A stretch of DNA of 64,000 nt from Brevundimonas sp. SH203 (GTDB lineage Bacteria > Pseudomonadota > Alphaproteobacteria > Caulobacterales > Caulobacteraceae): positions 124,001 to 188,000 of the forward strand of contig NZ_BDMM01000005.1 in the NCBI RefSeq assembly GCF_002157625.1, given 5' to 3'. Position 1 is the first letter of the stretch; every line of letters starts with the position of its first letter. This document shows positions 18,808 through 28,187 of the stretch, piece after piece. The notes beneath the pieces are model-generated. The model was not told where the DNA came from. It made no database searches and worked only from the letters and a program-made list of their open reading frames with translations. The translations under genes and the position numbers were made by a program.

Positions 18808-18830
18808 ATCCTCGGGTCGAGCCCGAGGAT
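18808..18830. repeat. 23-bp palindromic repeat (family A)
   Basis: ATCCTCGGG, spacer TCGAG, CCCGAGGAT. It stands between the convergent esterase-like gene and otsA, where it could fold on transcripts of either strand. Confidence 0.85.
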
Positions 18831-18856
18831 GACGCCGAAGGGATCGCGAAATTCCT

Positions 18857-20269
18857 CTAGGCCGCCCCGGCCCACTGGGTCGGCTGGGCCGTCGTCTCGT
18901 CAGCGCGCAGCGCCCGCACGAAGTCGTCGCGCCAGATGCCGACGTCTGTGGCGCGCACCACCTCCATCAGGGCCTGCCATTTCCGAATACGCTCGGCCTG
19001 GGGCATGGTCAGGGCTTTCTGGATGGCGTCCGACAGCTCCTCGCGGCTGTAGGGATTGACCAGCAGGGCCTCGCCCATCTGTTCGGCCGCCCCGGCGAAG
19101 CGCGACAGGATCAGCACGCCGGGATCGTCCGGGTTCTGGGCCGCCACATATTCCTTGGCCACCAGATTCATCCCGTCGCGCAACGGCGTCACCAGACCGA
19201 CCCGCGCGGCGCGATAGATGCCGGCCAGCTGATCGCGGCGATAGGTGCGGTTCAGATAGCGGATCGGTTGCCAGTCCATGTCGGCGAAGGCGCCGTTGAT
19301 CCGCCCGGCCAGGGCGTCCAGCCGCGAGCGGATGTCCTGATAGGAGTCCACGTCGTCGCGCGAGATCGGCGTGACCTGCAACAGGAAGACCTCGCCCCGC
19401 ATGGCGGCATTGTCGTGGAGGAACTGCTCGTAGCCCAGCAGCCGTTCCTCCAGACCCTTGGAATAGTCCAGCCGGTCCACGCCCACGATCATCGACCGGA
19501 ACGCCGCCGAGGCCGCCATCCGGTCATAGGTGCGGGCGCCCAGAGTCGAGTTCCGCGCCGCCAGGAAGCCGTCGACGTCGATGCCGATGGGGAAGACGCC
19601 CGTCTGGACGCGCCGCCCGAAACACTCCAGCCCGCCGTGACCAAACAACTCCCCTTGCGCCTCCGACACCACATAGTCGGTGAACAGGTCGCACCATTCG
19701 CGGGTGTGAAAACCGATCAGGTCGAAGTCGAACATCGACTCCACCAGCCGCCGATGGTGCGGCAGCGTCACCAGCAGTTGGCGCGCGGGCCAGGGCGTAT
19801 GCAGGAAGAAACCGATCCGGTTCCTGATCCCCAGTCGGCGCAAATCCCGCGCCATCGGGATCATGTGATAGTCGTGGACCCAGATGATATCGTCCGGCTG
19901 GATCAGCGGCGCCAGCACCTCGGCGAAGCGGCGGTTCACCCGCTCGTAGCCCTCGCCATACGACCGCTCGTACTGGGCCAGGTCGATGCGGTGGTGAAAC
20001 AGCGGCCACAGCGTCTTGTTGGCGTAGCCGTTGTAGTATTCGTCGACGTCCTGGGCTTCCAGATCGACCAGGCCGACGGTGACGCCGGCCCGATCCTCGA
20101 TCTTCACCTCGCCGGTATAGTGTTCGACCGTCTCGCCCGACCAGCCGAACCAGAGCCCGTCATATTTTCGCAGCGCCGCCGACAGGGCCATGGCCAGGCC
20201 GCCGGCCGACCCGGCGGCAGGGTCCGTCGGGGCGGACACCCGATTGGATACGACGATAAGTCGGCTCAT
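18857..20269 (-). CDS. otsA: Trehalose-6-phosphate synthase
   Basis: 470-residue GT20 glycosyltransferase that joins UDP-glucose and glucose-6-phosphate to trehalose-6-phosphate. Motifs: [16 protein letters not shown] at the start (nucleotide-binding loop region), [19 protein letters not shown], the acceptor-binding [28 protein letters not shown] and the C-terminal [24 protein letters not shown]. The ATG at 20269 gives the normal N terminus; the frame upstream of it is not family-like. It is the last gene of a leftward operon otsB, GH15, otsA, 42 bases after the GH15 stop. Trehalose made here probably serves as an osmolyte or stress protectant. Confidence 0.97.
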   Translation of the reverse strand: MSRLIVVSNRVSAPTDPAAGSAGGLAMALSAALRKYDGLWFGWSGETVEHYTGEVKIEDRAGVTVGLVDLEAQDVDEYYNGYANKTLWPLFHHRIDLAQYERSYGEGYERVNRRFAEVLAPLIQPDDIIWVHDYHMIPMARDLRRLGIRNRIGFFLHTPWPARQLLVTLPHHRRLVESMFDFDLIGFHTREWCDLFTDYVVSEAQGELFGHGGLECFGRRVQTGVFPIGIDVDGFLAARNSTLGARTYDRMAASAAFRSMIVGVDRLDYSKGLEERLLGYEQFLHDNAAMRGEVFLLQVTPISRDDVDSYQDIRSRLDALAGRINGAFADMDWQPIRYLNRTYRRDQLAGIYRAARVGLVTPLRDGMNLVAKEYVAAQNPDDPGVLILSRFAGAAEQMGEALLVNPYSREELSDAIQKALTMPQAERIRKWQALMEVVRATDVGIWRDDFVRALRADETTAQPTQWAGAA

Positions 20270-20311
20270 GATTTCACTTCGTTCGGCGGCCCCAGCCCCG
20301 GGGCCAGACAA

Positions 20312-22096
20312 TCAACGCACGTCGGTCCAGGATCGGCTCAACAACACGGCACAATTGATGATGCCGACCAGGGAATAGGTCTGGGGGTAGTTGCCCCACA
20401 GTTCGCCGTCCTCGATGGAGATGTCCTCGCTGAGGAGGCCGGCGGCGGTGCGGCGGTTCAGCATCTCCTCGAAGATGGCGCGCGCTTCCTCGATCCGGCC
20501 GTTCTGGTGCAGGGCCTCGATGAACCAGAAGGTGCAGAAGTTGAAGGCCGTCTCCGGCTCGCCGAAGTCGTCCGGCTCGACATAGCGGAACAGGTTGCCG
20601 CCCTTCTTCAGGTCGCGCTCGATGGCGTCGAAGGTGGCGACCTGGCGCGGATCGTGCGCCTCCAGGAAGCCCAGGTCGGTCATCTGCAGCAGAGAGGCGT
20701 CCAGTTCGCGCCCGCCATAGCTGGCGGCGAACCGGCCTTCGTCCGGCAGATAGGCCTCGGCCTCGATCCGCTCGCGGATGATGCGCGCCCGGTCGCGCCA
20801 CGCCTCGGCCCGATCCGGCAGGTCCAGATGGTCGGCGGCCTTGGCCAGACGGTCGCAGGCGGCCCAGCACATGACCGAGGAATAGGTGTGGACCCGCGCG
20901 ATGGTGCGGAACTCCCACAGGCCCGCGTCGGTCTGGTCGTGCATGGCGAAGGCCCGCTCGCCCACCTTCTCCAGCGCATGGAAGTCCTCGATGGTGCCGG
21001 GGCGCAGCAGGCGCTGATCGTAGAAGGCCTGGACCAGGGGTAGGACGATCTGTCCGTACACGTCGTGTTGCAGATGCTCGTGCGCCTGATTGCCGATCCG
21101 CACCGGCTTCATGCCGCGATAGCCCTGAACCGTCTCGACGATGCTCTCGCCGATCCCCGGCTCCAGCCCCACGCCATAGACGGGCTGGACATGGCCTCCG
21201 GCGGAATCGTCGACCAGATTTCTCAGATAGACGAGATAGTTCTCCAGGATGTCCACCGCGCCCAGCCGGTTCAGCGCCCGCACCGTGTAATAGGCGTCGC
21301 GAATCCAGCAGTAGCGATAGTCCCAGTTGCGCCCGCTCTCCTTGAACTCGGGCACCGAGGTCGTCATGGCCGCGACGATGGCCCCCGTCTCTTCATAGGC
21401 GCACAGTTTCAGCGTGATCGCCGCGCGGATCACCGCCTCCTGATAGTCCAGCGGCAGATAGAGTTTGCGCACCCAGTCCTGCCAATAGGCGACGGTGCGG
21501 TCCAGCGCGGCCTGCACCCCGTGGCCCACGTCCTGGTCATAGCCTTCGTCCGGCCCCAGGAAGAAGGCGTGGGCGCGTTCCAGCCGGAACACCCGCTCCT
21601 CCAGAACATGCGACACCGGACAGTCGGTGGTCAGGCGGAACGTCACCTCCGCGCACTGATAGCGGATGTGGTTGGAGCCGGAGGTATGCGGCGCCGGCCG
21701 CGCGCCCCAGTCGGTCGAGGGCCTCAGACGCACGCGGATGCGCGGCGTGCCCGACAGCGGCCGCACGATCCGCGCAAAGGCCAGCGGCCGATAGGTGCGC
21801 GAATGTTTCGGATGGCGCGGAGCGAAGTCGATGATCTCGCATGACGCTCCGTCCTCGGCCGTCATCACCGTGCGCAGGACCGGGGTGTTGCGGACATAGG
21901 ATTGTTCGATCGCGACCATGCCGTCCAACTCGATCGACCAGAAGCCGTGGTCGGGCGCCGACCCGTCCATCAGGGCCGAGAAGACGGGATCGCCGTCGAC
22001 CCGCGGCGCGCAGGCCCAGACGAACCGCCCCTGACGGTCGATCAGGGCGCTGACCGCGCAGTTGCCGATGGGAAACAGGTCCAGATTGGGCGTCAT
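20312..22096 (-). CDS. Glycoside hydrolase family 15 protein
   Basis: 594-residue GH15 protein with the N-terminal beta-sandwich followed by the (alpha/alpha)6 barrel. The catalytic-region segments visible are GRNWDYRYCWIRDAYYTVRALNRLG, which contains the family WDYRYxWIRD signature, and, toward the C terminus, EPETAFNFCTFWFIEAL and ELWGNYPQTYSLVGIINCA. Start: ATG at 22096, five bases after the otsB stop, preferred to the in-frame TTG at 22114 that would overlap otsB. GH15 enzymes include glucoamylases and trehalases; the position between otsB and otsA makes a trehalose- or glucan-related activity likely, but the substrate is an inference. Confidence 0.93.
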   Translation of the reverse strand: MTPNLDLFPIGNCAVSALIDRQGRFVWACAPRVDGDPVFSALMDGSAPDHGFWSIELDGMVAIEQSYVRNTPVLRTVMTAEDGASCEIIDFAPRHPKHSRTYRPLAFARIVRPLSGTPRIRVRLRPSTDWGARPAPHTSGSNHIRYQCAEVTFRLTTDCPVSHVLEERVFRLERAHAFFLGPDEGYDQDVGHGVQAALDRTVAYWQDWVRKLYLPLDYQEAVIRAAITLKLCAYEETGAIVAAMTTSVPEFKESGRNWDYRYCWIRDAYYTVRALNRLGAVDILENYLVYLRNLVDDSAGGHVQPVYGVGLEPGIGESIVETVQGYRGMKPVRIGNQAHEHLQHDVYGQIVLPLVQAFYDQRLLRPGTIEDFHALEKVGERAFAMHDQTDAGLWEFRTIARVHTYSSVMCWAACDRLAKAADHLDLPDRAEAWRDRARIIRERIEAEAYLPDEGRFAASYGGRELDASLLQMTDLGFLEAHDPRQVATFDAIERDLKKGGNLFRYVEPDDFGEPETAFNFCTFWFIEALHQNGRIEEARAIFEEMLNRRTAAGLLSEDISIEDGELWGNYPQTYSLVGIINCAVLLSRSWTDVR

Positions 22097-22100
22097 CGGT

Positions 22101-22859
22101 TCAGGCCTTTGCAACGGCTTCGAGCCAGGTCAGGACATCTTCCACGTCGTTCAGGCGGTATCGCGCCGCCGTCTTCCGCTCCGGGCCGACCAGGACGCCG
22201 TACCCGCCCAGCGCCGCCGCCGCCTGGAACCCGTATTCGTCGGTCAGGTCGTCACCCAGCATGACCGGCGCAGCGCCCCTGAACGGCGCCTCCTGCATGA
22301 AGGCCGTGACGGCCGTGCCCTTGTCGGCGCCCGGCGTCTTCAGCTCCAGCACCATATGGCCGGGCTGGCAGGTCAGGCCGGTCTGGTCCGCCAGATCCCG
22401 CGCCAGCGCCTTGGCGGCCTCCGCCGCGTCGGGGGCCTGACGATAGTGCAGGCCGACCGAAACGCCCTTGTCCTCGACGATCACGCCGGGCCGTTCGATG
22501 GCGAAGATCTTGAAGGCGGCCAGGGCGCGGGCCACGCCCGCGTCGGCGGCGCTGCGCTGGATCGAGCCGTCCTTCAGACGACGCTCAAGCCCATGCACGC
22601 CCGAGCCGGACACCAGGGCGTGGTCGGAAATCCGGTCGATCTCGTCCAGGGTGCGGCCGCTGACGATGGCGACGCGGCCGGCCAGACGCGCCTCGACGGC
22701 CTTCAGCGCCGCCGTCCGGCGCGCGACCGGCCCCACGGCGTCGGGGGTCGGGGCCATCGGCGCCAGCACCCCGTCCATGTCCAGAAACAGTGAAATCCCG
22801 TCGGCGACGACAGGCGGACGCGCAAGCAACAGTTCGGCGGCTCCGGCGTGAGACGGCAT
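22101..22859 (-). CDS. otsB: Trehalose-6-phosphate phosphatase
   Basis: 252-residue HAD-superfamily phosphatase. Motif I is LFLDMDGVLAPMAPTPDAV (nucleophile Asp and acid/base Asp), motif II Ser in VAIVSGRTLDEID, and motif IV GDDLTDEYGFQAA. Family length is normal once the ATG at 22859 is used; the upstream frame is Arg-rich and not family-like. It dephosphorylates the OtsA product to trehalose. First gene of the leftward trehalose operon; it is divergent from kdsD, leaving a 173-base promoter region between them in which I see no clear operator. Confidence 0.94.
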   Translation of the reverse strand: MPSHAGAAELLLARPPVVADGISLFLDMDGVLAPMAPTPDAVGPVARRTAALKAVEARLAGRVAIVSGRTLDEIDRISDHALVSGSGVHGLERRLKDGSIQRSAADAGVARALAAFKIFAIERPGVIVEDKGVSVGLHYRQAPDAAEAAKALARDLADQTGLTCQPGHMVLELKTPGADKGTAVTAFMQEAPFRGAAPVMLGDDLTDEYGFQAAAALGGYGVLVGPERKTAARYRLNDVEDVLTWLEAVAKA

Positions 22860-23032
22860 GGATCGTAAGGCTCTTTTCAACTTCCCCGGCGAGGCTAACG
22901 CGCCAGCCCGGCAAAGGTTGACCCGAAACCGACAAAGTCGTCTGAAAGGGAGACGCCGCACCGTTCCGCGCAACCGTCGCGGGGCGCGCGTCTCGACAAT
23001 AAGGAGAGCCCGGTTGCGGGCCGCTGGGATCA

Positions 23033-24025
23033 ATGAACGAGATCACCCCTTCCGCGCCTCAGGACATCGCCGCCATGACCGACCGCGCCCGAGAGGTCGT
23101 GCGGTTGAACATCGAGGCGCTGGAGGCGCTGGAACGCTCCATCGACGTGTCGCTGGCGCGGGCGGTCGATGTGATCATGAGCCGACCGGGCTATGTAGTG
23201 GTCACGGGCATGGGCAAATCGGGTCATATCGGGGGCAAGATCGCCGCCACCCTGGCCTCGACCGGCACCAACGCCTTCTTCGTCCACCCGGCGGAAATGA
23301 GCCACGGCGATCTGGGCATGCTGCGCCCCGACGTGACGCTTTTGGCCATCTCCAACTCGGGCGAGAGCCGCGAACTGCGCGACCCGCTGATCTATTGCCA
23401 GCGCAACAACATTCCCGTCATCGCCATCACCCAGCGGCCGGCCAGCTTCCTGGGCCGCAACGCCGCCGTCTGCCTGACCATGCCCCGCGTGGCGGAGGCC
23501 TGCCCCAACGGTCTTGCGCCCACCACATCGACCCTGATGACCCTGGCGCTGGGCGACGCACTGGCCATGGCGCTGATGGATCGACGCCAGTTCACCGCCA
23601 CCGATTTCGGCCTGCACCATCCGGGCGGCGCTCTGGGCATGAGCCTGCAGAGCGTGCGCGAATGGATGGGCGACAACGCCGCCGTGCCGGCCAGCGTGCC
23701 GCTGAACGCCGATTTCGGCGAGGTCGTCTCGGCCATCACCGAGGGCCGCAAGGGCGCCGTGGCGGTGCTGGACGAAGCGGGCGCTCTGGCCGGGATCGTC
23801 ACCGACGGCGACCTGCGCCGCGCCTTCCAGCGCGACACCGCCAATCTGAAGGCGTCCGACATCATGGGCGCCAATCCGATCACCGTCGATCCCGACGCCC
23901 GGATGAGCGACGTCGTCGACCTGCTGACCGCCAACAAGATCGCCAATCTGTTCGTGGTCGAGGACGGACGACCCACGGCCATCGTCCATATCGCCGAACT
24001 GATGCAGGCCGGCTACGTCGCCTGA
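23033..24025 (+). CDS. kdsD: Arabinose-5-phosphate isomerase (KdsD/KpsF)
   Basis: 330-residue sugar-phosphate isomerase producing D-arabinose-5-phosphate for KDO, the inner-core sugar of lipopolysaccharide and of some capsules. An N-terminal SIS domain (about 40-180) contains VVVTGMGKSGHIGGKIAATLASTG and LLAISNSGESRELRD. The SIS segment GLAPTTSTLMTLALGDALAMAL and the active-site FTATDFGLHHPGGALG follow. Two C-terminal CBS domains follow (about 205-330). Start ATG 23033. It is followed after 2 bases by a glycosyltransferase and then a polysaccharide export lipoprotein, so a KpsF-type role in capsule or exopolysaccharide is as likely as one in core LPS. Confidence 0.95.
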   Translation: MNEITPSAPQDIAAMTDRAREVVRLNIEALEALERSIDVSLARAVDVIMSRPGYVVVTGMGKSGHIGGKIAATLASTGTNAFFVHPAEMSHGDLGMLRPDVTLLAISNSGESRELRDPLIYCQRNNIPVIAITQRPASFLGRNAAVCLTMPRVAEACPNGLAPTTSTLMTLALGDALAMALMDRRQFTATDFGLHHPGGALGMSLQSVREWMGDNAAVPASVPLNADFGEVVSAITEGRKGAVAVLDEAGALAGIVTDGDLRRAFQRDTANLKASDIMGANPITVDPDARMSDVVDLLTANKIANLFVVEDGRPTAIVHIAELMQAGYVA

Positions 24026-24027
24026 TC

Positions 24028-25314
24028 ATGCGTATCCTCTATGACGCCAGCCGGCTGATGAGCCGGGCCGACCGTTCCGCGCCGACCGGGGTGGACCGGG
24101 TCTGTCTGGCCTATGCGGAGTGGCTGCTGACCGCGCCCGACGTAACCGTCCTGCCGGTGCGCGGGCGAAAGAACCGGCTTGTTCCGGTCGATCCCGCCTG
24201 GTTCGGCCGTTTCGTCGCCGACCTTCGCGACCGCTGGAACGGCGCGGCCTCCACGAGCGCCGACCGCGCCCACGAAGCACGGCTGCTGGAGGCGCTGACG
24301 GCGGCGGCGCGTCCGGTCGCCTCGGTGATCGGCGCCCCGCCCGCCTCGGTCAAGGACAAGCCCGCCGACAAGACGCGGGTGCTGAAACAGTTTTTCCGCT
24401 CGCGGCACACCACGCCCCTGCCCGACGCCGACCTCTATCTGAACGTGGGCCACACCACCCTGCACGAGCCGACGGCGCTGAAGGCGCTGGAGGAGGCCGG
24501 TATAGAGCGGGTCGTGCTGATCCACGACCTGATCCCCATCACCCATCCCGAGTTCTGCCGGCCGGGCGACGGCGACAAACACCACGCCCGCGTCGCCAAC
24601 ACCCTGCGTCACGCCAGCCGGATCATCGTCAACTCGGCCTATACGGGCGACGAACTGCGCGCCTTCGCGCAAAGGGAAGGCCTGCCCCAGCCGCCGATCC
24701 ACGTCGCCCACCTGGGCCTTGAGCCGGCCTTCGCCGCCGGCGAGGCGGTCGTCGCCCCGCGCCCCTATTTCGTCCACGTCGGCACCATCGAGGCGCGCAA
24801 GAACCTGGCCCTTTTGCTGACCCTGTGGCGGCGGCTGGAGGAGCGAATGGGCGACCGCACGCCGTCGCTGGTTCTGGTCGGACGCTACGGCTGGGAGAAC
24901 GAGGCCGTTCTGGACCACCTGCAGCGTTCGCCCAATCTGCGGGGCGTGGTGCATCAGGCGTCAAACCTGTCGGACGCGGCCCTGGCGCGGCTGATGCGCG
25001 GCGCCCGCGCGATCCTGGCCCCCTCCTCCGTCGAAGGGTTCGACCTGCCGGCGGTCGAGGCCTGCGCCATGGGATTACGGCTGATCGCCTCGGACATTCC
25101 GCCCCATCGCGAGTTGACGCCGGACGCCGAGTTGATCGACCCGCTGGACGGGCTGGGCTGGCTGGACGCCATCGAACGCGCGACCGACGCGACGACTTCT
25201 ACCCTCGCCGCCGCCTACGCCGCACCCGACTGGACCGGGCATTTCCGCATCGTCGCCGACGCCATCGGACTTCGGAGCGCTTCGCCTCTGGCGAGCGCGA
25301 CCAAAGGCTTGTAA
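24028..25314 (+). CDS. Glycosyltransferase family 4 protein
   Basis: 428-residue GT-B glycosyltransferase of the GT4 type. The C-terminal donor domain has HVGTIEARKNLALLL, LVLVGRYGWENEAVLDHL and the E-x7-E motif SSVEGFDLPAVEACAMG. The N-terminal part carries THLxLxxx-like LNVGHTTLHEP and IHDLIPITHPEFCRPGDG. The ATG at 24028 starts 2 bases after the kdsD stop. It probably adds a hexose to a surface polysaccharide; donor and acceptor cannot be read from sequence. Confidence 0.9.
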   Translation: MRILYDASRLMSRADRSAPTGVDRVCLAYAEWLLTAPDVTVLPVRGRKNRLVPVDPAWFGRFVADLRDRWNGAASTSADRAHEARLLEALTAAARPVASVIGAPPASVKDKPADKTRVLKQFFRSRHTTPLPDADLYLNVGHTTLHEPTALKALEEAGIERVVLIHDLIPITHPEFCRPGDGDKHHARVANTLRHASRIIVNSAYTGDELRAFAQREGLPQPPIHVAHLGLEPAFAAGEAVVAPRPYFVHVGTIEARKNLALLLTLWRRLEERMGDRTPSLVLVGRYGWENEAVLDHLQRSPNLRGVVHQASNLSDAALARLMRGARAILAPSSVEGFDLPAVEACAMGLRLIASDIPPHRELTPDAELIDPLDGLGWLDAIERATDATTSTLAAAYAAPDWTGHFRIVADAIGLRSASPLASATKGL

Positions 25315-25344
25315 TCAATCCGCGAACAAGGGCTATCCAGCTTC

Positions 25345-26520
25345 ATGACGCGCACCATCCTGCCGCTTGCCATCGTCGCCATTCTGGGCGGCTGCTCCAC
25401 CCTGCCGCGCGACGGGCCGTCCGGCGCCTCCGTCGACGCCGGGGCCACCACCGCCTCGACCCTGGGCAGCTACGCCCTGGTGCCGCTGACCTATGAGGTC
25501 ACGGAGCGGATGAAACAGGTGCCGCCCCAGTTCTTCGGCTCGCTCGCCGCCGGGTCCAGCCAACAGCCTGCCGACATCATCGGCGAGGGCGACACCCTGG
25601 CCATCTCCATTTTCGACCCGTCCGGTTCGCTGTTCGGCGGAACCCTGGGGGCGGGCGCGGGATCGACCTCGGCCCGCAACGCCGCGACCATGTCCGGCGG
25701 CAATCAGGCCTTGCCGGGCGCCACGGTCGATCGCTCCGGCTCCGTGACCATTCCCTTCGGCGGCCAGGTTCGCGTCCAGGGCCTGACCTCGACCCAGGCG
25801 GCGTCGGCCATCCGGCGCGCCCTGGTCGGCAAGGTCGCCAATCCGCAGGTGCTGGTCTCCATCGTCGGAAACGCCTCCAACACCGTCAATGTGCTGGGCG
25901 ACGTGCGCCAGCCCGGCCGCGCGCCGCTGGGCGTCAACAGCGACCGCATCCTGGACGTCATCGCGGCGGCCGGCGGCTCGGCCCGCACCACCGACGACTT
26001 GACCATCTCGATCCAGCGCGAGGGCCGCACCTACACCGCCCCCCTGTCGGCGGTGACGACCGAGTTCGGCGAGAACGTCCGCCTGCAACGCGGCGACGTG
26101 ATCAATGTCCAGTACAAGCCCCGCCGCTTCTCCACCTTCGGCGGCCTGAACGCCGTGACCCAGGTGGATATGCCGGCCGGTCCCATGACCCTGACCGGCG
26201 CCATGTCCAAGGTCGGCGGCCTGAACACCAACACCGCCAATGCCCGCCGGGTGATGATCTTCCGCTTCGAGCGTCCCGAGGTGGCCCAGGCGCTGGGCAT
26301 CACCCAGCCCGCCACCCCGCGCGGCGTGCCGGTTGTCTATCAGTTGGACTTCGCCGACGCCGCCAACGTCTTCGCCGCCACCAATATGCAGGTGATGCCG
26401 GAAGACGTGATCTATGTCCCGCTGGCGGGCGCGGCCGAGATGCGCAAGTTCTTCGAGGTGGTCCAGAGCCTGACGCGCGTCGTCTATGACGTGTCTGTGA
26501 CCAGCACGCTGAACCGCTGA
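25345..26520 (+). CDS. Polysaccharide biosynthesis/export lipoprotein (Wza/HfsD type)
   Basis: 391-residue outer-membrane polysaccharide export protein. Lipobox LGGC with Cys17. A poly_export domain begins near residue 80 (DIIGEGDTLAISIFDPSGS) and continues with VDRSGSVTIPFGGQVRVQGLT and AASAIRRALVGKVANPQVLVS. SLBB-type repeats follow (NVLGDVRQPGRAPLG, GPMTLTGAMSKVGGLN). These features match Wza, KpsD-like and Caulobacter HfsD proteins, which form the exit channel for capsule, exopolysaccharide or holdfast. Its position 30 bases after the glycosyltransferase marks a surface-polysaccharide operon. No Wzc-like tyrosine kinase or flippase lies in the window. Confidence 0.93.
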   Translation: MTRTILPLAIVAILGGCSTLPRDGPSGASVDAGATTASTLGSYALVPLTYEVTERMKQVPPQFFGSLAAGSSQQPADIIGEGDTLAISIFDPSGSLFGGTLGAGAGSTSARNAATMSGGNQALPGATVDRSGSVTIPFGGQVRVQGLTSTQAASAIRRALVGKVANPQVLVSIVGNASNTVNVLGDVRQPGRAPLGVNSDRILDVIAAAGGSARTTDDLTISIQREGRTYTAPLSAVTTEFGENVRLQRGDVINVQYKPRRFSTFGGLNAVTQVDMPAGPMTLTGAMSKVGGLNTNTANARRVMIFRFERPEVAQALGITQPATPRGVPVVYQLDFADAANVFAATNMQVMPEDVIYVPLAGAAEMRKFFEVVQSLTRVVYDVSVTSTLNR

Positions 26521-26524
26521 CGTC

Positions 26525-27106
26525 ATGATCGGCGAGCGGTCTCTGATCTCGGGCCTGTTTCGACGCAGGTCCGTCGGTGCCGCCGTCCCCGATCCGGTCG
26601 ATCCCTTCGACCGCCCGGACGATGCCACGCCGGCCGAACCCGACCCGCTCAGCCTGGCGCTGGACGAGATCGAGGCCGGCGCTCTGGCCGTCTATGCGGC
26701 GGCGGGCCTGCCGGCCCAGGCCGGCCATTACCGACGCGCGCCGGACAAGGAGGACTGGACCTTCGTCGCCGCGACGCTGACGCCCCAGGAACGGTTCGCT
26801 CTGGCGCTGGAGCATCCGCCGGAACAAGGTTGGCGCTTCGCCCGGCTGCAGGATTTGGGCGCGCGCTCCGAGCGCGAGGATCTGCGCGCCGCCTCGCGGC
26901 TGCTGGGCGACATCGGCCGCATTCGGGCCTCGCGCCGCGAAGTCCTGACCCAGGATCACCTGCTGACAGCGATGGAGCTGGGCGCCGCCTGGCGGGCCCT
27001 GCGCGACAGCCAGCCCGTGGGCGGCTCCCGCCCGACCCTGTCCGTCCCGGAGCAATCCGACAGGCCGCCCGCCACGGCGCGCGACAAGCGGCGAAAGCCG
27101 CGATAA
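26525..27106 (+). CDS. Hypothetical protein
   Basis: 193-residue soluble protein beginning 4 bases after the export lipoprotein stop. The N terminus is Arg-rich and Pro/Asp-rich. The middle (DEWTF-like DKEDWTFVAATLTPQERFALALEH and WRFARLQDLGARSEREDLRAASRLL) is predicted helical. The C-terminal tail is basic and low-complexity. No signal peptide or membrane segment is visible. I do not recognise a family. Close spacing suggests it belongs to the polysaccharide operon. Confidence 0.65.
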   Translation: MIGERSLISGLFRRRSVGAAVPDPVDPFDRPDDATPAEPDPLSLALDEIEAGALAVYAAAGLPAQAGHYRRAPDKEDWTFVAATLTPQERFALALEHPPEQGWRFARLQDLGARSEREDLRAASRLLGDIGRIRASRREVLTQDHLLTAMELGAAWRALRDSQPVGGSRPTLSVPEQSDRPPATARDKRRKPR

Positions 27107-27140
27107 GGACGCCGCCTCCTCACCATCAGGTTCCGCCGCC

Positions 27141-27542
27141 ATGTCCGACGCCCCCGAACGCCCGCCCGAGTTCCAGCCCGTCGGCCGCATCATCGCCATG
27201 CCGGCCGACACCAACCCCGAGGGCGACATCTTCGGCGGCTGGCTTCTGGCCCAGATGGATGTGGCGGGCGCGACGCCGGCGTTCGAACTGGCCTGCGGGC
27301 GCTGCGCCACCGTGGCGCTGGACGGCATGGTCTTTCACCAGCCGGTGTCGGTCGGCGACGAGGTCAGCATCTACGCCCACGTCATCGGCTCGGGCCGCAC
27401 CTCGATCCGGGTCCAGGTCGAGGCCTGGAAGCGGGCGCGGGGCCAGCCCCAGGCCGCCTCGGTGCGCGTGACCCAGGGCGTCTTCACCTATGTCGCCATC
27501 GACGAGCATCGCAAGCCCCGCCCCCTGCCGGGCCAGGCTTGA
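27141..27542 (+). CDS. Acyl-CoA thioesterase, YciA-like hotdog protein
   Basis: 133-residue single hotdog-fold protein of the YciA/BACH type. The conserved opening PADTNPEGDIFGGWLLAQMDVAG contains the GGWLLxQMD signature and the catalytic Asp. VALDGMVFHQPVSVGDEVSIYAHV and VTQGVFTYVAIDEHRKPRPLP follow, as in YciA. Length is normal. Hydrolyses acyl-CoAs of broad chain length, probably as a regulator of CoA pools. It stands alone between the hypothetical protein and def. Confidence 0.92.
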   Translation: MSDAPERPPEFQPVGRIIAMPADTNPEGDIFGGWLLAQMDVAGATPAFELACGRCATVALDGMVFHQPVSVGDEVSIYAHVIGSGRTSIRVQVEAWKRARGQPQAASVRVTQGVFTYVAIDEHRKPRPLPGQA

Positions 27543-27611
27543 AGCCCGCCAAGTCCGACCGCGCCGGTCGGAAATCTTGACCTGACGCCGGGGCGCGCCT
27601 ACGTCCCGGCC

Positions 27612-28187
27612 ATGGCCATCCGACGCATCCTCACCATCGACAACGCCGCCGATCTGGCGATCCTGAAACAGGTCTCCACCCCCGTCGCGGCGGTCGACGA
27701 CTCCGTTCGCGCCCTGATGGACGATATGCTGGAGACGATGTACGACGCGCCCGGCATCGGTCTGGCCGCCGTTCAGGTCGGGGCGCTGGACCGGGTGATC
27801 GTGATGGACCTGGGCGACAGGGACGGCGTCGTCTGCGAGACCGAGGAAGAGGCGGCCGAGAACGCCGAGGCGCGCAAGAATCCGCGCTTCTTCGCCAACC
27901 CGGAAATTCTGTGGACCTCGGACGATCTCTACATCTACGAGGAAGGCTGCCTGTCGATCCCCGAGTATTTCGACAAGGTGGAACGCCCCGCCCGCGTCCG
28001 CATTCGCTATCTGAACCGTGACGGTCAGTCGGTGGAGGAGGAGGCCGAGGGTCTCTACGCCGTCTGCATCCAGCACGAGATGGACCATTTGAACGGCGTG
28101 CTTTTCATCGACCATCTGTCGCGGCTGAAGCGGGAACGCGCCGTGACCAAGGTCAAGAAGGCCGCCAAGGACAGGATCGCCGCCTGA
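27612..28187 (+). CDS. def: Peptide deformylase
   Basis: 191-residue metallo-hydrolase that removes the N-formyl group from nascent proteins. All three motifs are present: [10 protein letters not shown] (motif 1), [10 protein letters not shown] (motif 2, with the metal-binding Cys) and [14 protein letters not shown] (motif 3, HExxH). An acidic insert ([15 protein letters not shown], about residues 77-92) lies between motif 1 and 2 and makes the protein slightly longer than the E. coli enzyme. It is followed by a small membrane protein (1-base overlap) and then fmt, the classic def-fmt pairing with one gene between. Confidence 0.95.
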   Translation: MAIRRILTIDNAADLAILKQVSTPVAAVDDSVRALMDDMLETMYDAPGIGLAAVQVGALDRVIVMDLGDRDGVVCETEEEAAENAEARKNPRFFANPEILWTSDDLYIYEEGCLSIPEYFDKVERPARVRIRYLNRDGQSVEEEAEGLYAVCIQHEMDHLNGVLFIDHLSRLKRERAVTKVKKAAKDRIAA

